A stretch of DNA of 64,000 nucleotides from an uncultured Cytophagales bacterium (GCA_938002655.1 CALLAC010000001.1:1-64000), one strand, 5' to 3'; counted from the first letter of the stretch, positions 17,957 through 29,432 are shown. Notes: generated by a model from the sequence alone, not told the origin. Numbers and translations are program-made.

Positions 17957-19708
17957 ATGAAAAAACTTTCAATTACTATTTTTTTGAGCTTTTTTTCGCT
18001 GTATGTGGTTGCCCAAGGCAAAAAGTTTGCAGAACAGTATCAGAAAGCCAAGACTTTTCTCAATAACAAAGATTATCCAGAAGCTATTTTAGCTTTCGAC
18101 CCCCTGCTGAAAAAATCGAAGGGAAATATCTATCGGGAACATGCGTATTACTATTCGGCATTATGCTATTTCTATCTGAAAAAATGGAAAGAAGCTGAAA
18201 GATTGCTTGAAAAACTTTCTGAACAGTTTCCTCAATGGGATAAAAACCAAGAGGTTTTATACCTGCAAGCCAATATTGCTTTTGAACGCAAAGAAGATAA
18301 TATTGCTTTGAGTTATGTAGAAAAAATCAAAGAGCCGCTGAAAGCCAAAGCCGAAGCAATGAAAGCTCATTATTTGGGTAAAAGAGAGGTTTCTGTACTG
18401 AAAAACTTACAGGCTGTTTATCCCAACGATAGAACCATAGCTCAAATTTTAGTAGATAAATTAGCCATCGAAGTTGATAACATCAAGGATTTGGAGTTTT
18501 TAGAGGAACTTATACAAAAATACAATTTGGAAAAGCCTGAAAAAGTACGTTTGCAAAGGGTAGAAAAGAATGTTTATCGTCGAAGGTCAGATACGTTGAA
18601 TATAGCCTTATTTTTGCCAATTAATTTCAAAGAATATAAAGACCCTAAGAAGCGTAGCCCTGCTACCAATCTTTCCATAGATTTTTATCAAGGAATGAGA
18701 ATAGCTCAACGTTTTCTGGATACTACGCTCAAAAAGCCTACTCGCCTTCTGGTATACGATGTGTATCAGAGCCCCGATACTTTAGCAATGATGTACAAAA
18801 ACAATGAATTTGTGAAAATAGATATGTTCGTAGGACCTTTCTACGATGAAGATTTTGCCAAAGCCCTCGAAATAGCTGAAAAAAAAGATATTCCTATCAT
18901 CAACCCTTTTCTGACTAGCCCCAAATTTTTGAAAAGCAAAAATGCGTATTTTTTGCAACCTTCCATAGAAACGCAAGGCAGGCAGTCGGCTCGGTTTGCG
19001 ATAAATACTTTTGGTAAAAATGCAATCATTTTTCATAGCGAATTGCCCGAAGAAATCAGATTGCTCAATGCTCATAAGAGTGAATTAGAAAAATTGGAAG
19101 GCAAAATCTTGCATCAGCATAAAATTTCAGTTGTTACTATCCCACAAATCGAGCAAATACTTTCCAATCCTGAATACAAAGACGTAAATTATATTTTCGT
19201 AACAAGTTCTAGCCAAGCCGCCGCCGAGAGAATAATGGAAATAATGAAAGAAAAACTGCCTCATGTACCTATTCTTACTACGTTTGCATGGCGTAAAATT
19301 TCCGAACTCAAACCTGCTGATTTAGAAAAGCAGAATGTTCATTTTATAGATGCCGATTACACTCGTTTGAGTGGCGATAGAGAGCCTTTCAGAGTAGAAT
19401 ACAATCAGAGAGTAAGATTTGTAGAAATATACAGCAATATGGTTGCTCCGCCTGTTGCCAGCCACAAAGGCTATGATGTAATGATTTCTTTCGTGAAATA
19501 TTTGCATCTTTATCCAAGAGATTTTCACAAAAAAGTTATCGAAAGTGAAGATTTCAAAAGAACTTTCAGGGGCTATCTTTTTACCGAAAGCGAAAGAGAT
19601 AACCAATACGTGCCTATTTTGAAGTTTGTAGATAAAAAATTGGTGGTGGCAAATCCTTTGAGTACCGAACCCGTTGAAGTAAAACCTAAAACTAAAAAGG
19701 CAAAGTAG
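17957..19708 (+). CDS. TPR plus periplasmic-binding-protein-like secreted protein (LpoA-like domain order)
   Basis: Signal peptide; TPR-like N-half; C-half 'LNIALFLPINFK...YQGMRIAQRFLD...DMFVGPFYDEDFAKALEIAEKKDIPIINPF' resembles PBP1 fold. Confidence 0.7.
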   Translation: MKKLSITIFLSFFSLYVVAQGKKFAEQYQKAKTFLNNKDYPEAILAFDPLLKKSKGNIYREHAYYYSALCYFYLKKWKEAERLLEKLSEQFPQWDKNQEVLYLQANIAFERKEDNIALSYVEKIKEPLKAKAEAMKAHYLGKREVSVLKNLQAVYPNDRTIAQILVDKLAIEVDNIKDLEFLEELIQKYNLEKPEKVRLQRVEKNVYRRRSDTLNIALFLPINFKEYKDPKKRSPATNLSIDFYQGMRIAQRFLDTTLKKPTRLLVYDVYQSPDTLAMMYKNNEFVKIDMFVGPFYDEDFAKALEIAEKKDIPIINPFLTSPKFLKSKNAYFLQPSIETQGRQSARFAINTFGKNAIIFHSELPEEIRLLNAHKSELEKLEGKILHQHKISVVTIPQIEQILSNPEYKDVNYIFVTSSSQAAAERIMEIMKEKLPHVPILTTFAWRKISELKPADLEKQNVHFIDADYTRLSGDREPFRVEYNQRVRFVEIYSNMVAPPVASHKGYDVMISFVKYLHLYPRDFHKKVIESEDFKRTFRGYLFTESERDNQYVPILKFVDKKLVVANPLSTEPVEVKPKTKKAK

Positions 19709-19716
19709 AGAATGAT

Positions 19717-20634
19717 ATGCTTTCTACCAGACACCTCTTGGGGATAAAAAACATTACGGAAAGAGATATTCAAACAATCTTTGAAACGGCTCGTTCGTTC
19801 AAAGAAGTTATCAATCGTCCTATCAAGAAAGTGCCTTCTTTGCGTGATATGACCATTGCCAATGTTTTTTTTGAAAATTCTACACGCACTCGTCTTTCTT
19901 TCGAGCTTGCTGAAAAGCGTCTTTCGGCTGATGTTATCAACTTTTCGGCTTCGGGCAGTTCAGTAAAAAAAGGAGAAACACTGCTCGATACAGTAAATAA
20001 CATTTTGGCAATGAAAGTAGATATGCTTGTGATGCGTCATAGTAGTGTAGGTTCACCTCATTTTTTGGCAAAGCATATCAAGGCTAATATTATCAATGCA
20101 GGTGATGGTACTCATGAGCATCCTACACAAGCTCTTTTAGATTGCTTTTCTATTCAAGAAAAGCTGGGTTCGGTGGCGGGTAGAAAGGTGGCAATTATTG
20201 GCGATATTCTGCATTCTCGTGTGGCTCTTTCCAATATTTTTGCTTTGCAAAAGTTGGGTGCAGAAATTATGCTTTGTGCTCCGGCTACGCTTATGCCCAA
20301 ATATGCTCAAGCATTGGGGGTAAAAATTACATACAATGTGCGTGAGGCTTTGCGTTGGTGCGAAGTAGCAAATGTGCTCCGTGTTCAGTTAGAAAGGCAA
20401 CAAATTCAGTATTTTCCTTCGTTGCGAGAATATACACTTTATTTTGGTATCAATAAAAAGCTATTGGAAGACTTGGATAAGGAAATTGTCATTATGCACC
20501 CAGGTCCTATCAACAGAGGCATAGAATTGAGCAGTGATGTAGCTGATAGCCCTCATTCTATTATTTTAGACCAAGTAGAAAATGGAGTAGCTATTCGTAT
20601 GGCAGTGCTGTACTTATTGGCTCAAAGCAATTGA
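19717..20634 (+). CDS. pyrB: Aspartate carbamoyltransferase catalytic subunit
   Basis: 'FFENSTRTRLSFELAEKRL', 'HEHPTQALLDCFSI', 'IMHPGPINRGIEL'. Confidence 0.95.
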   Translation: MLSTRHLLGIKNITERDIQTIFETARSFKEVINRPIKKVPSLRDMTIANVFFENSTRTRLSFELAEKRLSADVINFSASGSSVKKGETLLDTVNNILAMKVDMLVMRHSSVGSPHFLAKHIKANIINAGDGTHEHPTQALLDCFSIQEKLGSVAGRKVAIIGDILHSRVALSNIFALQKLGAEIMLCAPATLMPKYAQALGVKITYNVREALRWCEVANVLRVQLERQQIQYFPSLREYTLYFGINKKLLEDLDKEIVIMHPGPINRGIELSSDVADSPHSIILDQVENGVAIRMAVLYLLAQSN

Positions 20635-20646
20635 AATATAGCTATA

Positions 20647-20661
20647 AAACCTCATAGGTTT
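20647..20661. repeat. AAACCT-CAT-AGGTTT palindrome between convergent genes (dispersed palindrome family)
   Basis: Direct reading of the sequence. Confidence 0.6.
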
Positions 20662-21397
20662 AGGCAGTTCTTTGATATTCTTTAAAAAAGCTACTGATTT
20701 TCAGAGAAATAACTCCCCAAAAAGCCTCTTTGAAAATCTTGAAACTCATTTTAGAAACCCCTCGTTCTCTTTCTGTAAAAATAATGGGAATTTCTTTGAT
20801 ACGAAAGCCATATTTCCAAGTTTGGAACTTCATTTCAATCTGAAAGGCATAGCCTACAAATTTAATCTTTTCTAAATCAATAGTTTCTAAAACTTTTCGA
20901 CGATAACATTTAAAGCCTGCTGTGGGGTCGGAAATAGGCATACCTGTAATAAAACGCACATATTTGCCTGCAAAATAAGATATCAAAACTCGCTTCATAG
21001 GCCAATTTACGACATTTACACCTGAAATATAACGTGAACCTATGACCAAGTCGTAATTTTCTTGCGAGGCAGTATGGTACAAACGTATCAAATCATCGGG
21101 GTTGTGCGAAAAATCAGCATCCATTTCAAAAATATATTCGTAGTTTTTTTGCAAAGCCCAACGGAAGCCGTGAATATATGCAGTACCTAAACCCTGCTTG
21201 CCTGTGCGTTGTTCTAGAAAAAGCCTACCTGCAAATTCTGTTTGTAAATCTTTTACTTTTTCGGCGGTGCCATCAGGAGAACTATCATCTACAACAAGCA
21301 AATGAAAAGGGATTAAAAGCGAAAAAATTTTACGAATGATAGCTTCAATATTTTCAATTTCGTTGTACGTAGGAATAATTATCAGTGCATCAGACAT
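20660..21397 (-). CDS. Polyprenol monophosphomannose synthase-like glycosyltransferase family 2
   Basis: 'ALIIIPTYNEIENIEAII', 'VVDDSSPDGTAEKV', 'EMDADFSHNPDDL'. Confidence 0.9.
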   Translation of the reverse strand: MSDALIIIPTYNEIENIEAIIRKIFSLLIPFHLLVVDDSSPDGTAEKVKDLQTEFAGRLFLEQRTGKQGLGTAYIHGFRWALQKNYEYIFEMDADFSHNPDDLIRLYHTASQENYDLVIGSRYISGVNVVNWPMKRVLISYFAGKYVRFITGMPISDPTAGFKCYRRKVLETIDLEKIKFVGYAFQIEMKFQTWKYGFRIKEIPIIFTERERGVSKMSFKIFKEAFWGVISLKISSFFKEYQRTA

Positions 21398-21456
21398 TGA
21401 AAACAAACTTAGGTATGTTGGAGAAATTGAGTATTAAACTTTGACTGCCCAACTTT

Positions 21457-22134
21457 TTAGTATTTCCCTTTATTTTTATTGTTCCAATTTTTATGTTTCT
21501 TGTTGGTGTTGAAGGTATTCTTTTTGTTTTTTTTGTTAGGATTATTGCTATTTGTTGCAGACTTGAGGTTTTTAGTTTCTTGCGAGCTACTTACAATGGG
21601 GTTTTCATAGAGTTCATCAAGATTGAGTTGGATAGCTCCGTCCGAGAGTTCTCTGATTTGTTCAACGAGTACATTATCTTCAATATTATCTTTTTGCCAA
21701 GCCTGATGAAAAGATTTCATTAAATTGAAAAGGTGAGCTATTAGTTCTTTTTTTCTTTCCTCTTCGGGCAAGTGGGCTACTGTTTGTACAAGCAACTGGA
21801 TATTTTTGCCATAATGCCTAAACTTGATATTATTAGTGCTGTATGCTACGGGTTCAGGTCTTTTGCCGAGTACATTTTTTTCGGGCATAGGGTAAGGGGC
21901 ATCTATATCTAAATCAAATTGGGCAATAATGAACAAATCGTCCCAAAATTTACTGGGCGTTTCTTGAAATTCTTTAAAATTGGGGTGGATTTGTTTCATT
22001 ATTTCTACTACCAGATAGGCTTTTTCGGTGCGTTCTTGCCTATCGGGAATAGTTTTGAGATATTCCACCATTTTCTGAATGTTTCTGCCGTACTCTTTGA
22101 GTATTAAGGTATCACTGTTTGTGTATTGGTACAT
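21457..22134 (-). CDS. DUF4290 domain protein
   Basis: 'LILKEYGRNIQKMVEYLKTIPDRQERTEKAYLVVEIMKQIHPNFKE', Asn/Lys-rich tail. Confidence 0.8.
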   Translation of the reverse strand: MYQYTNSDTLILKEYGRNIQKMVEYLKTIPDRQERTEKAYLVVEIMKQIHPNFKEFQETPSKFWDDLFIIAQFDLDIDAPYPMPEKNVLGKRPEPVAYSTNNIKFRHYGKNIQLLVQTVAHLPEEERKKELIAHLFNLMKSFHQAWQKDNIEDNVLVEQIRELSDGAIQLNLDELYENPIVSSSQETKNLKSATNSNNPNKKNKKNTFNTNKKHKNWNNKNKGKY

Positions 22135-22208
22135 AACTTTATGGGTTTTAATGCTCAAACTTACAAGATTTAACGCAAAAAAAGAAATCTTGTTATGAGA
22201 TAGTTTAC

Positions 22209-23864
<1,656 letters not shown>

Positions 23865-23878
23865 TTACTATGGAGTGC

Positions 23879-23906
23879 AAAGTTAGGAGAAAATTAAATT
23901 CACAAA
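23879..23906 (-). promoter_or_regulatory. Bacteroidota-type promoter for pyrG
   Basis: TTG-N17-TAACTTTG on the minus strand. Confidence 0.6.
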
Positions 23907-23985
23907 AACCTTGTGGCAAATTTTTTATTTTGAATTTGAAAATCAAAGATTTGTTAAAAAAAATAAATTTTTTTTGCTGAAAGAT

Positions 23986-24016
23986 TTGGTCAAATATTTT
24001 TTTTATACTAAATTTG
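23986..24016 (+). promoter_or_regulatory. Bacteroidota-type promoter for tRNA-Gln
   Basis: TTG-N20-TAAATTTG about 17 nt before the tRNA 5' end. Confidence 0.75.
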
Positions 24017-24032
24017 CACCACAAAAAATGAT

Positions 24033-24103
24033 TGCCCGATCGTCTAATGGCAGGACTGCAGATTTTGGTTCTGCGTGTGTTGGTTCGAATCCAGCTCGGG
24101 CAA
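24033..24103 (+). tRNA. tRNA-Gln (anticodon TTG)
   Basis: Cloverleaf: acceptor TGCCCGA/TCGGGCA, anticodon arm GCAGA-TTTTGGT-TCTGC, T-arm GTTGG-TTCGAAT-CCAGC. Confidence 0.95.
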
Positions 24104-24104
24104 C

Positions 24105-24132
24105 AAAAAGCCTCTGCCAAAGAGGCTTTTTG
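24105..24132 (+). terminator. Intrinsic terminator after tRNA-Gln
   Basis: AAAAAGCCTCTgccaaAGAGGCTTTTT. Confidence 0.85.
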
Positions 24133-24157
24133 CTTTGAGTGCTTGTGGTGCGTATTC

Positions 24158-24790
24158 CTAAAATCTTGGAATATACACTACTTTTTTCGTTTCAAAGAAA
24201 GGTTCTTGGAAAAAATCAGAAAGATTGAAAATTTGATACTTGCGTTTGAGTCTGGATAGCTCTTCGGTCAAGTCGCCACCTTTGAGGTGCAGAATACCAT
24301 TTCGTAGCTGGTTGTACTGGTTTTTACTAAATTTATTTTTTACCCACTCCCAAAAAATATCGGCTTGTGTTACGGCACGGCTCAAAATAAAGTCGTACAT
24401 ATTGTTTTCTACTTGTTCGGCACGAATCTGACGATATTGCACATTTTCAAGAACAAGCTCTTTTACAATACTTTCTACGACTTTGATTTTCTTACCTATG
24501 GAATCAATCAGATGAAATTCTACATTTTCTTGCAGAATAGCAAGGGGTATGCCTGGAAAGCCACCGCCTGTGCCTACGTCAAGCACTATGGTCATAGGTT
24601 CAAAGGTTATTATTTTGGCAATTCCCAAAGAATGAAGGACATGATGCGTGTAGAATTCGTCCATATCTTTGCGTGAAATTACATTGATTTTAGCATTCCA
24701 TGCTTGGTAAAGTGGCAAAAGTGCTTCAAAACGTTTTTTTTGTTTTTCGGATAAATTTGGAAAATATTTTTCTATCAATGTAATAGCCAT
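24158..24790 (-). CDS. rsmG: 16S rRNA (guanine(527)-N(7))-methyltransferase
   Basis: 'NVISRKDMDEFYTHHVLHSLGIAK', 'VLDVGTGGGFPGIPLAI'. Confidence 0.92.
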   Translation of the reverse strand: MAITLIEKYFPNLSEKQKKRFEALLPLYQAWNAKINVISRKDMDEFYTHHVLHSLGIAKIITFEPMTIVLDVGTGGGFPGIPLAILQENVEFHLIDSIGKKIKVVESIVKELVLENVQYRQIRAEQVENNMYDFILSRAVTQADIFWEWVKNKFSKNQYNQLRNGILHLKGGDLTEELSRLKRKYQIFNLSDFFQEPFFETKKVVYIPRF

Positions 24791-24806
24791 ACAAATTTTG
24801 AAGGTT

Positions 24807-26114
24807 TCAAGAATTTTTTCTGAAAAACATATCTGCCATAGAATTATTTTCGTTTTCGGCGATACTGGCAAATACAAAACCGCAAACTACTTTCGGATAA
24901 AAATAAGTAGATTTTGGGGGCATTGTGTAGCCACTTTCACACACTTTTTTTACTTCTTCAATACTTACTCCTTGTGTAATGAGAGCAATTTGAGCTTTTT
25001 GATGCTCAATTTTTTCCAAACACTCGTGAAAGCTCCGAACAAAAGAAAGATATTTGCCTTGTTGCTGTTCTTCTTTGCTGATACCCAAAACTTTGTAAAG
25101 TAGAAAATAGTGTAAAACTGTCAAATCTAAGCGTTTTACTACTTCAGGGAATTGCCAGGTCATCTGCTCGAATACTTCGGGACGGAGGCGAATTTTGCAA
25201 GAAAGGTTTTGAGTAACAAGACCAAAAGTCCAAGATTTTCCTGCTATAACTTCTTCCAAAGTTTCGGGTTCAATAACAGGTTTTATATCAAAATATTGAT
25301 GCAGTTTATCAATAAGGTTTTGTTCGTTAAAATTGGGCAAATCTTGTACCAAGCGGTGGGTAGGTAAGATTTTTACATCATCGCTTTCGGTATTAGTAAA
25401 ATACATCAAATGGTAGTTGTACATTTCTTTGCCTGTATGATGGGGGTTTTTCTTTTGCATTTCTTTGGCATATTGCAAAGAACTGGTATAGCGATGATGC
25501 CCATCGGCAAGAATAATTTTAGTTTTAGCTATAACTTCCTGAAATTTGGCTATTACCTTAGCATCTTGTATTATGCTTAGTACATCTCTAACACCCTGAT
25601 AATCCTCAGTTTCATAAAGAGGAGCGAGCATACTTTCGTCCATAAAAGGTTCAAGTTCGTGAAGAGCATCGGTGTAAAGTCCGTGTGTAGGAGCAACATT
25701 CATTTGGGTAGCCCGCAGGAGTTCTATGCGGTCGCTAACCGAGTGGGAAAGTACGTTTTCGTGTCTTAAAATTTGGTTTTCGTTCCATTCATATACGCGT
25801 ACCATTGCGATAAAGCCTTTTCGACAAAAAGTTTTATTAGAATTAGGCAAAGAAAAATGTTGGTAATATACGTAGATAGCAGGCAATTTGTCTTGGTGAA
25901 GTATACCTTCTTTTTTCCATTTTTCTTGCAGAATAGCAATTTCTTTGTAACTAATTCCCATTACAGGCACAGAAAGATGAATGCTATTGAGTTCTTGGGC
26001 GTACAAAGCCTTAATTTGCTTTTCGGAAACAACATCAAAAAGGGGGGAAGTCAGTTCATCAATAGGCAAATGTGGGGCATATCGCCAAGCTCTGAAAGGT
26101 ATAATTTCAGCCAT
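24807..26114 (-). CDS. DUF1015 family protein
   Basis: 'AEIIPFRAWRYAP', 'ILADGHHRYTSSLQYAKEM'. Confidence 0.88.
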   Translation of the reverse strand: MAEIIPFRAWRYAPHLPIDELTSPLFDVVSEKQIKALYAQELNSIHLSVPVMGISYKEIAILQEKWKKEGILHQDKLPAIYVYYQHFSLPNSNKTFCRKGFIAMVRVYEWNENQILRHENVLSHSVSDRIELLRATQMNVAPTHGLYTDALHELEPFMDESMLAPLYETEDYQGVRDVLSIIQDAKVIAKFQEVIAKTKIILADGHHRYTSSLQYAKEMQKKNPHHTGKEMYNYHLMYFTNTESDDVKILPTHRLVQDLPNFNEQNLIDKLHQYFDIKPVIEPETLEEVIAGKSWTFGLVTQNLSCKIRLRPEVFEQMTWQFPEVVKRLDLTVLHYFLLYKVLGISKEEQQQGKYLSFVRSFHECLEKIEHQKAQIALITQGVSIEEVKKVCESGYTMPPKSTYFYPKVVCGFVFASIAENENNSMADMFFRKNS

Positions 26115-26130
26115 TTTGTAAGTTTTGAGG

Positions 26131-26162
26131 CAAAAATACAAAAAAGAAAAATGTTTCTTCAA
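26131..26162 (-). promoter_or_regulatory. Bacteroidota-type promoter for the DUF1015 gene
   Basis: TTG-N21-TATTTTTG on the minus strand. Confidence 0.6.
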
Positions 26163-26170
26163 ATATAAAC

Positions 26171-26202
26171 AAAAAAGGAAGCAATTTCTTAAAAATGCTT
26201 CC
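26171..26202 (-). terminator. Intrinsic terminator of the small-protein bicistron
   Basis: Minus strand: GGAAGCA-N12-TGCTTCC followed by TTTTTT. Confidence 0.8.
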
Positions 26203-26243
26203 AGCAATGAGTTATTGCTTAAATATGCTTGTAGTAAACTTTT

Positions 26244-26471
26244 TTAAGCGAGTACGCCTTCGGGAAGTTCTATCTGATACATTTCCTTGATAGAGTTTTT
26301 GATGGCAGTTATCATCGCTGCATCCAACATCATTGTTTCGTTGGGGCTATTAGCCTCTGTTATTCCCCAGCCTTTGGCTTTGAATAGGTCCAAATTTTTC
26401 ATTACTATTCTTTGCCAAGCCATAGGTGTAATGTTTGCATCACACCATTCTTTAATTTTAAGAGCATTCAT
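26244..26471 (-). CDS. Small protein of unknown family, paralogue of the 26484-26720 product (75 aa)
   Basis: Shares 'ALKIKxW...I.P.AWQRIV.K' and 'KE.YQ.E' with upstream neighbour. Confidence 0.8.
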   Translation of the reverse strand: MNALKIKEWCDANITPMAWQRIVMKNLDLFKAKGWGITEANSPNETMMLDAAMITAIKNSIKEMYQIELPEGVLA

Positions 26472-26483
26472 TTTTTATTGTTG

Positions 26484-26720
26484 TTAAGCGGTTACGAGTT
26501 CAGGTAAGACTTCGGTTTGATACAACTCTTTTACAGCGGCATCAATTGCTGCGAAAGCTTTTTCTGAAAACACAAGAGTTTCAGAAGGGTTCATCAAGGT
26601 GTTTAGCTCAAAGCCCATTTCTTTGAGTGTAGGCAAAGCCTTCAAAACAATTCTTTGCCAAGCAAGCGGCGAAATTACTTCTTCGCTCCAAGATTTTATT
26701 TTTAATGCAGACACTTTCAT
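26484..26720 (-). CDS. Small protein of unknown family, paralogue of the 26244-26471 product (78 aa)
   Basis: Same motif; 12-nt gap to the downstream paralogue; consensus promoter upstream. Confidence 0.8.
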   Translation of the reverse strand: MKVSALKIKSWSEEVISPLAWQRIVLKALPTLKEMGFELNTLMNPSETLVFSEKAFAAIDAAVKELYQTEVLPELVTA

Positions 26721-26761
26721 GACCGTAACAGTTTAGGAATTTTATAGTAAAAAATACAGTA

Positions 26762-26791
26762 CAAATATACCAAATTTTTTGTAAAAATCAA
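26762..26791 (-). promoter_or_regulatory. Bacteroidota-type promoter for the small-protein bicistron
   Basis: TTG-N19-TATATTTG on the minus strand. Confidence 0.75.
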
Positions 26792-26852
26792 ATTTTAGTA
26801 TACTGATTTTAATCATTTTTTCGATGAAATAGGTGATTTTCTCGACGAAGTT

Positions 26853-28706
26853 CTAGAATTGAAAGTAAATAAAAGGCTGATTTTGAGAAGAACGTACTTG
26901 ATAGTAGAAAAAAATAATCCATAAAGAAATGAAAATAGCTTTTGCCCACTCGGGGCTTTGAATAAATTTTTCTTGTAAAAAACTTTTCCATTTGGTAGGA
27001 AAAAAGTATAAAAAGTATGCAAAAACTATCGTTAAAAAGACTTTGTAATAAGCCAGAATGATAGCTTCCGTGTTTTCCCAGGCAAATTGTTTAGTGATTT
27101 TAAGCAGTATCGTTTGAGCTACTTCAAAGGCAGAAATTACTTTCCCATTACCTATTTCAATAGGATTTGCTCTAAAAAATATCCAAGTCAAGCATACAAA
27201 ATGAAATGTAAGAATTTGAGAAAGAAAGTTCCAAACTTTACTTTTTTGCAAAGCAAATTTTTTGGCAATAGGCATCCAAGATTTATGTACCCCCAAAGCC
27301 AAGCCGTGCATAGCTCCCCAAACAATAAAACGCAAGTCGGCTCCGTGCCACAGCCCCCCCAAGAGCATTGTGAGCATAAGATTAGCATCGGTACTGAGGC
27401 TAAGCCTTCGGCTATTGCTCCAAATAGCCGAAAGCCACATCAAAAACACAAACACAATGCTAAAAAAACTAATCAGGGCTTGTTGCGTATAAAGAAATCC
27501 TGCCCAAATTACTAAAATATGCAAACCTACATATCCCCAAATATTTTTGAATTTACGAAGCCATAAAAGCCAAAAAATAGCACTCAAACCTCCAAAAACA
27601 AGCGATGCGGGCTCTAATCCGTCTAAAAGCAGTGCAATGGCTATACCCACCCATAGCATAAGATAAGTGAAAAATGAAGCCTTTCGATTACCACCCAAAG
27701 AAATATACAAATAGTCGCGAAGCCAAGAGGATAGTGAAATATGCCAACGCCGCCAAAATTCTGTAATGTTACTGCTATGATAGGGCTTTAGAAAGTTCAA
27801 GGGCAAGCGGAAGCCCAAAAGTAAAGCCAAACCTGTTGCAATATCGGTATACCCTGAAAAATCAAAATAAATTTGCAAGGCAAAGCCGTACACGCCCAAA
27901 AGATGCTCAAAACCTGAATACGTGTAAGGGTTTTCAAAAGTGCGACTTGCCCAATTCAGACTAATATAATCGGCGAGAATTTTTTTTGTCATTCCTGCAA
28001 TAATCAGCCAAAAAGCCCGACCTATTTCTGTTTTTTCTACTGAATAAGGCTTTTGGATTTGAGGTAAAAACTCCGTAGCACGCACAATAGGACCTGCCAC
28101 CAACTGCGGAAAGAAACTCACAAAGAGGGCAAAATCTTGCAGATTTTGAGTAGCAGAGATTTTACCTCTATACACATCAATCGTATAACTTAAAGTTTGA
28201 AACACATAAAACGAAATGCCCACAGGTAAAAAAATCTGACTAATTTCAAAATTTGAGCCTGTAAGCACGTTTGAAAGTTCTGCCAAATAATCTTTGGCAA
28301 CCCAATTTGTTCCTAAAAGTCTATTCAAAAAATTAGTAAGCAAGTAGGCATACTTGTAGTAGGCCAAAATACCCAAATTACAAAGTATGCTCAAAAGTAA
28401 AAAAATATTTTTAGCGAAGCGTTTTTGGGCTTTTTCAATCCAAAGAGCCAAATAAAAATCGGTAATAGTACTAAAAATAAGAAGCCAAAAATAAAAGCCA
28501 CTGGATTTGTAGTAAAAGAAAAAACTAAATACAAGCAAAATAAAATTTCGTAAAGCAATGTTTCGGTAAGTGATAGAAAATAGCAGAAAAAATAAGCCAA
28601 AAGCTATCCAAAAACTTTCTTGCAGAAAGTCCCAAGGGGTGGTAGAATGGTAGGCGAAAAAGTTGAAAAAGTCTTGTAAAAGCAAGAAATTTATATTTTT
28701 TTGCAA
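26853..28706 (-). CDS. MBOAT family membrane-bound O-acyltransferase
   Basis: Multi-TM; 'YFDFSGYTDIATGLALLLGFRLPLNFLKPYHSSNITEFWRRWHISLSSWLRDYLYISLGGNRK'; 'LLGGLWHGADLRFIVWGAMHG'. Confidence 0.95.
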   Translation of the reverse strand: MQKNINFLLLQDFFNFFAYHSTTPWDFLQESFWIAFGLFFLLFSITYRNIALRNFILLVFSFFFYYKSSGFYFWLLIFSTITDFYLALWIEKAQKRFAKNIFLLLSILCNLGILAYYKYAYLLTNFLNRLLGTNWVAKDYLAELSNVLTGSNFEISQIFLPVGISFYVFQTLSYTIDVYRGKISATQNLQDFALFVSFFPQLVAGPIVRATEFLPQIQKPYSVEKTEIGRAFWLIIAGMTKKILADYISLNWASRTFENPYTYSGFEHLLGVYGFALQIYFDFSGYTDIATGLALLLGFRLPLNFLKPYHSSNITEFWRRWHISLSSWLRDYLYISLGGNRKASFFTYLMLWVGIAIALLLDGLEPASLVFGGLSAIFWLLWLRKFKNIWGYVGLHILVIWAGFLYTQQALISFFSIVFVFLMWLSAIWSNSRRLSLSTDANLMLTMLLGGLWHGADLRFIVWGAMHGLALGVHKSWMPIAKKFALQKSKVWNFLSQILTFHFVCLTWIFFRANPIEIGNGKVISAFEVAQTILLKITKQFAWENTEAIILAYYKVFLTIVFAYFLYFFPTKWKSFLQEKFIQSPEWAKAIFISLWIIFFYYQVRSSQNQPFIYFQF

Positions 28707-28783
28707 AAATCAATTATCTAAAATCTTGTTTTTTGTGTTCTGTTTCCTATTGCAAATGAGATTTTTATGATTATCAAATTTTG

Positions 28784-29380
28784 CTACATTTTCAGGGCTA
28801 ATTTGATAAGCTCTTCTACGGTAGCATTGCCATCTTTGAGTTTGAGAATAGCTTCTACATTTTTTTCGGCAACGTTGCGAGCAAGCCCTAACACAACAAG
28901 TGCTGTAATAGCTTCTTCTTTTACAGACTTATAAAAAGGCACGGGTTGGGCAGTTTTTCCGCTTTCTGCTAGAAAATCTTTTTTCATTTTGTCTTTAAGT
29001 TCCAAAACTACTCTTTGAGCTGTTTTAGCCCCTATGCCCTTGATAGCTTGTAAGGTTTTAATATCTTCATTAGCAATAGCTTGCTGAATTTCGGTAGGAG
29101 TTGCCGAGGAGAGCATCACCAAAGCTGTATTAGCACCAATACCTGAAATGTTGATGAGTTCTAAAAAAAGTTTCTTTTCTGAAAGTTCTGCAAAGCCAAA
29201 AAGATTATGAGCGTTTTCTTGTACCTGCAAATATGTATGTAAAAAGGCTTCTTGTTCTACTTCACCAAGCAAGCCATAAGTATGTAAAGAAATTCTGATA
29301 AGATATCCTATGCCCGCAGTTTCAAGGATAACGTGTGTATGTTCTTTGTGTGTTAGTATTCCACGAATATAGGCAAACAT
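28784..29380 (-). CDS. ruvA: Holliday junction branch migration protein RuvA
   Basis: 'MFAYIRGIL', 'ISGIGANTALVMLS', 'IKGIGAKTAQRVVLELKDK'. Confidence 0.95.
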   Translation of the reverse strand: MFAYIRGILTHKEHTHVILETAGIGYLIRISLHTYGLLGEVEQEAFLHTYLQVQENAHNLFGFAELSEKKLFLELINISGIGANTALVMLSSATPTEIQQAIANEDIKTLQAIKGIGAKTAQRVVLELKDKMKKDFLAESGKTAQPVPFYKSVKEEAITALVVLGLARNVAEKNVEAILKLKDGNATVEELIKLALKM

Positions 29381-29432
29381 TGTAGGTAGAGAGTTTGAAG
29401 TTTTAGTGTTCAAATTTGAAAATTGAAGGTTA

